Source: Metarhizium brunneum
Lineage: Eukaryota; Ascomycota; Sordariomycetes; Hypocreales; Clavicipitaceae
Direction of reading: 5' to 3'
NCBI RefSeq assembly: GCF_013426205.1
Contig: NC_089423.1
Location: 2,418,001-2,482,000 of the forward strand
Length of the DNA: 64,000 nt
Shown: piece after piece, positions 57,293 through 64,000 of the stretch
How the letters are laid out: each line of letters begins with the position of its first letter
Numbering within the stretch: the first letter of the stretch is position 1
Program-made: the position numbers and the translations under genes
Notes under the pieces: model-generated
What the model was told of the DNA's origin: nothing
Seen by the model: the letters and a program-made list of their open reading frames with translations, nothing else
Database searches by the model: none

Positions 57293-57895
57293 TTACCCGA
57301 AAGCTGGTGTCATAGAGTAGGCGACAATGAGCTGATCCTGGCCATTCTTGAAGCACTATTTCGGTCAGCATCGTAATTGGTATCACTTCCAGACATGGTA
57401 ATTTCAAATGATAAGCCGACTAGGGAGCACAGAATGACTCTTCTCATGGGGAAAGTCATCCCGGATCGTGCAAGGACATACCTGATGTAAATTGCCAACC
57501 ACCTCATCCAAACTCGGCGCAAACGCACTGTTCACATACAAAAACACGCTATCCGTATCCTTACACCTTAGTTTTCTCCTCAGATATCTCACCACCTCCT
57601 CAAACTTTCTCGTTGCACTAATCTTGCATAGCTCCTGTGCGAGACTAGGTGCCGCACCAACGGGCTTGAACTTGACAACCACCTTCTCCTGGGGAAAACC
57701 ACCAACGCTAGCCAAGGCAGCCGTAGCATCACGCGGTAGGTCTGCCAGCATGACAGAAGCAGTCATAGTAAGTGGAAGCTCGGGAGAAGCCGCCCCAGAG
57801 TCATCATCTTCTTCGGGAACTGGGGAGCTTGGTGTTTGGGAGGGAGTGTTTGTGCTCAGCGATGTTGACGGTCCCGGCTCGTAGGGTCGTGCCAT
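57293..57895 (-). CDS. ATG12: autophagy ubiquitin-like protein Atg12
   Basis: Two exons on the minus strand (57895-57482, 57355-57293) give 158 residues. The N-terminal 60 residues are a Ser/Thr/Pro/Glu-rich disordered tail. The ubiquitin-like fold follows: [40 protein letters not shown] and [20 protein letters not shown]. The second exon supplies the final 20 residues, [20 protein letters not shown], ending in the Gly that is joined to a Lys of Atg5. Atg7 and Atg10 act as E1 and E2. Atg12-Atg5-Atg16 then promotes Atg8 lipidation at the growing autophagosome. A gene model stopping at the first in-frame stop after exon 1 would lose this functional tail, so the small last exon matters. The final exon follows an acceptor AAATAG. 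Confidence 0.95.
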
Positions 57896-58855
57896 CTTGG
57901 ACGATGAGCAAAGAACCCAAAGTTCACTTTTAGACGAAAAGTAACAGGCGCAATAAACCTATGGCCTTGGAGTGGTGTATGAGTGGTGTATGAGACATCG
58001 TCTTCATCGGGCCTTGGCAATGATCCAGCCGTTGGGTTTGCATGTACAGTGCGGTTATGTATCGTCACTGTACACCATGCACGGAGCGCGAAGTCGACAA
58101 CGCATCGAGGCCTCAGGCCGGACCATAAACAGCTTTTCTCCCTGGCAACGCGCGGACGCGGCGTTACAATGGCTTCTTGTAATTTTGTTTCATTATGGTA
58201 ACATACAAAGTACATATATATCAAGTAACCAGTATATGTACAGCCGGGCAATGCCCCACACTGGAAGAATCCTGTGCTTCTTCTGCAACGCTCAGCTATG
58301 ATCCTTTTCCGCTTTCACCATACACTTCATTCCAAAAATCTGTCAGTCCTGACTTGTTTACTGTCGTCTTCCAATCCATCATCCTACTCCGTTAGCTATA
58401 AATATGCCAAGACAAAAAAAACGCCTTGCCATGATGTGACGTTCAAAAAGAAAAAAGGTGAAAAATGCTAAATATGCCTAGCTATGCCGCTTGCGCCGAC
58501 TTGCATGCAATGTCATGATGCAAAGTGAAGAATAATAAAATGAATATGATAATCGAAAAAATTGTTCAATCAGAAAAACCGCTGGTGAGGGATCATTCTG
58601 GTCTCAACCTTTCGTCGAAGAAGTGGTATCATTTGGATTCTATACTGCAGCGGGAATCTGATTGAAATGCAGAGAATGAAAATGCGAGTTGCGTGGAGCC
58701 AATGTAAAAGCGCAAAAGAGGCGCCAAATATCAAGGAAGTCGTCGTCAGGGACATTATCTGAGTTTTAGATGGTGCGAGGTTCAAGGTTGCTTCTTTGGT
58801 GTGCGAGGTGTGGGATATACTCGGAGTGTTTTAGTATAATATGTACTGTCGTCAA
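57896..58855. other. intergenic region between Atg12 and Dbf4
   Basis: Both genes lie on the minus strand. The region holds the Atg12 promoter and the Dbf4 3' side, with A-rich stretches near 58410-58470. No gene is supported. Confidence 0.4.
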
Positions 58856-60946
58856 TTACCATCCATTGTCGTCATTGTCGGACTCGGCGCCAGCGTATTT
58901 TGGCATACGTTTTAGTTGCTCGAGCAACAGATCTAGCTCGGTCCAGTTATCATCATTTTCGGCAAATTTGCGGTGTTTCCGAGACAAGATGTGCTAATCA
59001 ATGAGTCAGTCAACGGGCAGCAAAAGAGCATATAGCACAGACCAACCTCATCAAAATCTGGGAACTTATCCTGACAGTTTTCACAATAGCCAGGTTTCAA
59101 ATCTCGCTTGCTTTTAAGAGATTGCGAGTTTGACTTTTTCTCTCTGCACTCTGTCCTTTGCGACTCATCATCGTGAGGTTGAACTGCCTTGGATGTTTGT
59201 CGACTCATAGTTGTTGACCGACTAGATGCAACGTCCATGGAAACCTCCGCAAAACGGCGAGAACTAACATCATGAGAAGCCGGGTTGGCTTTCTGAAGCA
59301 CCTTTCTCTGAAGACCATGAACCTCTTTACTAGTTCCAGCTTTGCCACCATTTATGCCAGATGTGGATGAAATCATTTGAGAACGAATAGCCGACGTAAC
59401 GTTTGATGGCTGCATTCCGGAAGCCACCGGCTCGCCTGCAAACAATCTGGTGCCTTCAGCACGGCTAGTAAAGGCATTCTGCGACTTCAATTCCGCTTGC
59501 TTGGAGAGGACTGCTTTGGCAGGGTTAAAGACATCCATCGCCGGACCCGTTCTTACACGATTCTGGCCGTCTTCCATCTCTGTCAATGTTCGCTTTCCAG
59601 TAACTGGCTTCGGTATGGGAATTTCTGGTGGCTTCAGAATCGGGACAGGATCCTCTCTCTTAACTAGCCGAGCATCCTTCTCTCGCTCACGGTTGCGGCG
59701 CTGTTCCTTTTCAGGAATTTCAATTTCTTCAACAAACGGGCAGCGTCCATTGCCAACGCTTCGAAATTGAGGCCATTCACCGTCTTGCTTGTTGACAGCC
59801 TTTGCGTACTCGCGAACCATGATAGGCTTGTACTTGTCGTCCATATCCCAGACATAGATGTAGGGACCCTTGAAGTAAACCAGCTCTCGGTTCACTGCCG
59901 TCGGATCGCGATCTGAAGGGCCGTTAAGACGCTCATTGTGCAATAGCTGAAGCAGATTGGGTTCGTGCGAGCCCTTTGTTACGCCGTATTGACTTCTGAC
60001 ACTTGTAGTTCCAGATGCGTAAGTCGCCCCCCGGGTCTCTGATTCTAAGAGAACGGCCAGCATGTTTTGAAACTTGTCCAACGACCAGATCTTCTTGCCC
60101 ATCTCTCGGGCTTTGTGAAGAACATCATTGTTGCGGGTGCCTTTGGTCCGCCTTGTAGGGTCATCAGCTTGCTGAGATGGGATCTGTGTCTGTCGAAAGT
60201 CGAACAGAAGCTTTCGACGACCGGCCGCCGTGTTTCGATCCAACAGAGATGGATTGATCGTTTGGGGCTGCTCCTCTGGCTCCTGCTGCTCTTGTTCCAG
60301 AGATTCTTCATGTTGAGTTCCAGACTTCTCGGGTGGAATCGACCGCGTCGTGACAACATGGGTGATGTCGATAGAAAAGAATGGCTCCTGGCGCTACATG
60401 ATGATGAAGAAAAGACAAGTCAGTTTACACACGGTAGCAGCAATTGGTTATGACGGATCAACATACTGCACCGAGATAGTTGACTCGCTTGGTCAACTTC
60501 GCTCTAATATCGTCAGGTATACTCTCGAAATAAAACACCATCTTTGGGAATTTAGCCCTGTGATGTTTTTTCCACACCTCCTTCTCCGTATCAACATCCT
60601 GTACAGTTCTGGCAGATGCTTGAGTAGTCCTCGTTGCACGATCCTTTGCAACTAGACGCGTACTGGAGCGCTGTACTACAACTTGAGTACGGTGTGCCTT
60701 CGAGGGAGAACGAACAGCACGCTGAGTACCGTCTTCCAGGACCTGCTTCTTGACAGGGGGGGGCTGGCCATATGCTTCCTCGCGTTGGACATTGGCATAA
60801 GATCTCTTTTGCTTGGCATAGGCGTGTAGGGAACCAGGTCCTCTTAATGGAGAGTTGGCGACATTAGGGTTACTCGTTAGAGGTACCCGCCTCGAGGACA
60901 TGGCCGCGATGGGGGCAGGCGTGGGAGATAGAGATATGGCGGCCAT
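58856..60946 (-). CDS. DBF4: Dbf4/Dfp1 regulatory subunit of the Cdc7 kinase
   Basis: Three exons on the minus strand (60946-60467, 60393-59047, 58993-58856) give 654 residues. Residues about 110-250 form a BRCT-like motif N (VWKKHHRAKFPKMVFYFESI; THVVTTRSIPPE). Motif M is in ELVYFKGPYIYVWDMDDKYKPI, followed by REYAKAVNKQDGEWPQFRS and GRCPFVEE. The Dbf4-type zinc finger, motif C, is GYCENCQDKFPDFDE in exon 2 continued by HILSRKHRKFAENDDNW in exon 3 (two Cys, two His). Between M and C is a long disordered region. Dbf4 activates Cdc7 (Hsk1) to phosphorylate the MCM helicase at replication origins. Start 60946 (MAAISLSPTPAP) is the first ATG in frame; MSSRRVPL 15 codons later is possible. Skipping the last intron would lose both zinc-ligand His residues. 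Confidence 0.95.
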
Positions 60947-62018
60947 AAAACTTCCCAATTAACATGCTCTGGAAGCCCACGACCAGAGCCTAACCCAGAA
61001 TATGGGAAATTTGGCAGTTATGGCCGTAACTGGAGGTTGTTGTGGTGTGAGGCACACCTTGGCCGGGGAGGGGCTTGTCGAGGTGAGTAAGCTGGTCCGT
61101 GTCGAGCACGCGACGTGCAGAGGAAATACACGTCAAGATTTGCGGGCTCACAGGCAGGATGTAAGGGCTGCTAGGAGGACATTGAAGAATCAAGTGCGGC
61201 CTTGCAGAAGGAAACAAGGGCCTTTATGACAACGGCGGTTGTTGTTGGTGTTGGTGTTGGACGTCGAAGGAACGAGGTCGCGGTGGTTGAAGAAAGAGTT
61301 GTGCTCGCTCAACTGTGGTGTTGATGGAGCCTTCGCGCTTGGCATAACAGCACTATGCCTGGTTGGGCGAGGCTGCCAAAAACACGCACGGGCCAACCCG
61401 CCTCACCAGCAACGAGCAGCTAAGCGGTCGCTATGCAGCCAGTCGCCTCAAGTTTTAGCGGCTGTTTAGCCGAATGCGGACACTAAACAGGCTGCTCTTC
61501 AGAGCAGCCACAGCGGGGTTGACTGATCACCCCGGTATACCTTCCAGCACATCCCGTCTCCAGCTGTGCATAACGATCAATCCGACCAGTTCGTGAGATC
61601 GGGCGCTGCATAAGGGGTGCCCTCTCGCAGCCGATCTGGATTGCTAAGCAATGCAGTCTGTCTTGTGCAAGTGGATAATCGGCCTAGTACTACTGTGCTC
61701 CCAGCATAAATACTAGGGCATGCATTCTGTGCATCCATATGTGGACAGCACGCGCCACAACCTCACACCGCAGACCATCGATGCGAGGCTAAACTACAGC
61801 CTGGTGTTGCTGTGCCGTCCATCCATCCCATCTCTTCATGGCGACCACTTCATCGCCCCAAGGGCTACACATCTTATCAAGCACAGACGGGCCACTGTGG
61901 TAGTTTCGGCAAGGGTCTTTCTTTCTTCTATTTGTCTATTCCCCGCTCCTCCTTTCTTGCTGACTATGCCATCGTTGCTCCAATTCAATTCCTCCAGAAA
62001 TTATCCCGCGACCTTGAA
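60947..62018. promoter_or_regulatory. divergent promoter region of Dbf4 and Icp55
   Basis: This spacer of about 1.07 kb separates two start codons pointing away from each other. No coding region is supported. Confidence 0.45.
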
Positions 62019-63606
62019 ATGAAGTTGCCGCCGCTATCATTCCGGAGCTCCCTATCTCCGCGCAACGCCTTGTCCACACGGGCTCCACGGCTGGCAAAGA
62101 GCGGCACAATAAACAGCTTGTCGATACGAGCGGCATTTGCAGAAAATCGGCAGATCATCAGGTCCTACAGCGCCGTTGCTTTATCTGCTGCCGACCTGAA
62201 GTTTGGTCAGCCCGTCTACGAGACCCATCCTCACATTCTTAAGGCCGGTGAACGTACGCCTATCCTATTTTTCTTTCTATGTGAATGAATATCTGTAGCT
62301 GTAGCTGACCGTGATTCCCTTTTCTTGCGAGATAGTTACACCTGGTATTGCAGCCCAAGAATATGCCGACCGAAGGGCAGCGCTTGCCGACTCCATGTCG
62401 GAGGGAGGTGTGGCAGTACTTCACGCTGCCTCCCTTCAATACAAATCAGGCGCCGTTTTCCATCCTTACCGGCAGGAGTCGAACTTTCTGTGGCTAACGG
62501 GATGGAACGAGGACGACGCCGTTGCCGTCATTGAAAAGACGGGTCCCGGTTGGGGTGAATACAGCTTTCACATGTTTGTCAAGCGTAAAGATCCCAAGGA
62601 GGAGCAATGGAACGGCTACCGGAACGGTATCGAAGCTGCGAAAGACGTTTTCAATGCGGACGAAGCCCACTCAATAGATGGTGTAGACAGCCTCTTGCCA
62701 GATATACTTCGATCTGCTAAGCTGGTATATGCCGACGTTCAACCCGTGCGGGACACGAGTAAAAATTCGCTATGGCGATTTTTTTCTAGTAAAGACTCGA
62801 CGCACCCCGCAAGGACGCCATTATATCCCGTGATGAACAAGCTACGCGTCATCAAGAGCGCAGCCGAAGTAGCCAATATGCGCAAGGCAGGTCAGATCTC
62901 TGGGCGAGCAATTACCGAGGCCATGAAACATGGCTGGGCGAAGGAAAAAGATCTCCATGCTTTCCTAGACTACCAGTTCATCGTCAACGGCTGCGACGGC
63001 CCAGCGTATATTCCCGTTATTGCAGGCGGCGAACGCGCCAATTGCATTCACTACACTGTGAATAACAATACATTCAAAGACGGCGAGTTCATACTTGTCG
63101 ATGCCGGTGGTGAGTACGGTACCTACATCACGGATATCTCGCGGACGTGGCCTGTATCAGGAAAATTTAGCGCAGCGCAGCGCGATATTTACGAAGCCGT
63201 CCTCAAGGTCCAGCGCACCAGTGTCTCATTGTGCCGCGAAAGCGCCAGGTTATCGCTCGAGGATATTCACGGCATCACTGCACGCGGTCTCGTCGATCAA
63301 CTCAGGAGCATCGGGTTCAATGTGTCCATGAGCAATATCGACCAACTTTTCCCCCACCACGTCGGCCACTATATCGGTCTCGACGTCCATGACTGCCCTG
63401 GGTACAGCCGGCGAGAGACCCTCAAACGCGGCCACTGTGTCACGATCGAGCCGGGTGTTTATGTGCCGCACGACGAGAGATGGCCAAAACACTTCCATGG
63501 CATGGGAATTCGCATCGAGGATAGTATATGCGTTGACGACGACTCACCATTTATTCTGACGACGGAGGCTGTGAAAGAGGTGGATGATATTGAGGCGCTG
63601 AGATGA
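62019..63606 (+). CDS. ICP55: mitochondrial intermediate-cleaving aminopeptidase Icp55 (Xaa-Pro aminopeptidase 3, M24B)
   Basis: Two exons, 62019-62253 and 62336-63606, give 501 residues; the intron begins GTACGC. The N-terminus (MKLPPLSFRSSLSPRNALST) is Arg/Ser-rich and lacks acids, a mitochondrial presequence. The creatinase N-domain carries RRAALADSMSEGGVAVLHAA and FHPYRQESNFLWLTGWNE. The pita-bread domain has two Asp metal ligands in ILVDAGGEYGTYITDISRTW, a His in FPHHVGHYIGLDVHD, a Glu in VTIEPGVYVP and the last Glu in GMGIRIEDSICV. All metal ligands are intact. Icp55 trims one residue from proteins already cut by the matrix processing peptidase, stabilising them under the N-end rule. 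Longer upstream starts are in frame but would move the presequence inside. Confidence 0.96.
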
Positions 63607-64000
63607 CATGTACAAAATAACAAAAATGCATCCTCGCAACGAGTTTGGACGTGTATTACTAGAAGGCCAAAATATGTACGATTTGAGACAAAATTTACCC
63701 CGCACACCAATTTCAGTATTATTACTACGTAGTAGTGTCTTTTGATGTGTTTAATCCGTCACCACGTAATGCCAGGAAGGCATGTAGGGTGGCAATATAG
63801 TTTCGGGTCTCAGCGCCGCCCACTTGACAACCATCACTTTGAGAGTCTTCAACTCGAGCCTGGTCTAGTATATAATTGGTATATTTACGAGTGGTGAAGC
63901 ATGAAGATGTAATTTTGTACAGTCGCTTTCATGGGAGAGTTCTAACCTTCTCCGCGAGACGCCATTAACATATCATTAAGTCCGTTAACCTCATACCGAC
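63607..64000. other. intergenic region downstream of Icp55 to the window end
   Basis: It holds the Icp55 3' side. No further gene is visible before the window ends. Confidence 0.4.

Noticed and set aside
1..64000. CRISPR array, bacterial operon, phage or plasmid elements
   Set aside because: The window is eukaryotic with spliceosomal introns; no regularly spaced repeat array or prokaryotic gene set was seen.
1..64000. secondary-metabolite or other functional gene cluster
   Set aside because: No synthase, transporter or cluster regulator is present; neighbouring genes have unrelated roles.

Overview
This is eukaryotic nuclear DNA from a filamentous ascomycete, most likely a Sordariomycete of the order Hypocreales. 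The genes carry short introns (about 48-110 nt) with GT..AG borders and clear CTAAC/CTGAC-type branch points. The proteins are typically fungal (GPI-anchored CRH-type GH16, Ubc8, Mms2, Atg12, Dbf4, PanB, Icp55), and an intron-containing tRNA-Ile is present. Genus is not claimed. I support 21 protein genes and one tRNA gene; exons cover about 46% of the window. Splice sites were placed by eye and each model was checked for a continuous reading frame.

Layout. 1.4-9.5 kb: a GNAT acetyltransferase (+), then Trm7 tRNA methyltransferase (-) and the large Golgi/endosome protein Mon2 (-). 10.6-14.8 kb: PRPP synthase (-) diverges from an unusual PPCDC-like flavoprotein joined to an F-box-like segment and ankyrin-like repeats (+). 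14.8-18.6 kb is gene-free. 18.6-28.7 kb: a 903-aa disordered protein (+), Mms2 (-) diverging from a mitochondrial stomatin-like protein (+), a Cys-rich GPI protein (-), and a stand-alone Sec63-domain fragment of the meiotic helicase Mer3/HFM1 (-). 30.5-35.5 kb: a thermolysin-family (M4) protease with a protealysin-like propeptide and no secretion signal (+), and a GH16 cell-wall crosslinking enzyme (-). 35.5-42.4 kb: a gene-poor, partly AT-rich stretch holding one orphan coiled-coil gene. 42.4-49.1 kb: a Yju2/Cwc16-family splicing factor (+), a secreted GH92 mannosidase (-) and a class III sirtuin (-). 49-56 kb: tRNA-Ile and Ubc8 (-) within long intergenic DNA. 56-63.6 kb: PanB (+), Atg12 (-), Dbf4 (-) and Icp55 (+).

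There is no obvious gene cluster or operon. The genes are mostly unlinked housekeeping functions: nucleotide supply, tRNA and mRNA processing, ubiquitin and autophagy conjugation, replication licensing, mitochondrial proteostasis and cell-wall remodelling. The accessory material is the M4 protease, the Mer3 fragment, the orphan coiled-coil gene and the flavoprotein-ankyrin gene.

Most notable observations: (1) the Ubc8 gene can be read in frame only with an 8-nt, a 3-nt and a 1-nt exon, and the introns before the last two end in perfect TGCTAAC branch points; (2) the PPCDC-like flavoprotein has lost its catalytic residues; (3) Mer3 is represented only by its Sec63 region; (4) a 49-bp dispersed repeat occurs twice, each copy flanked by its own direct repeat; (5) the nonamer TACGGAGTA/TACTCCGTA is about 25-fold enriched and was found only between genes.
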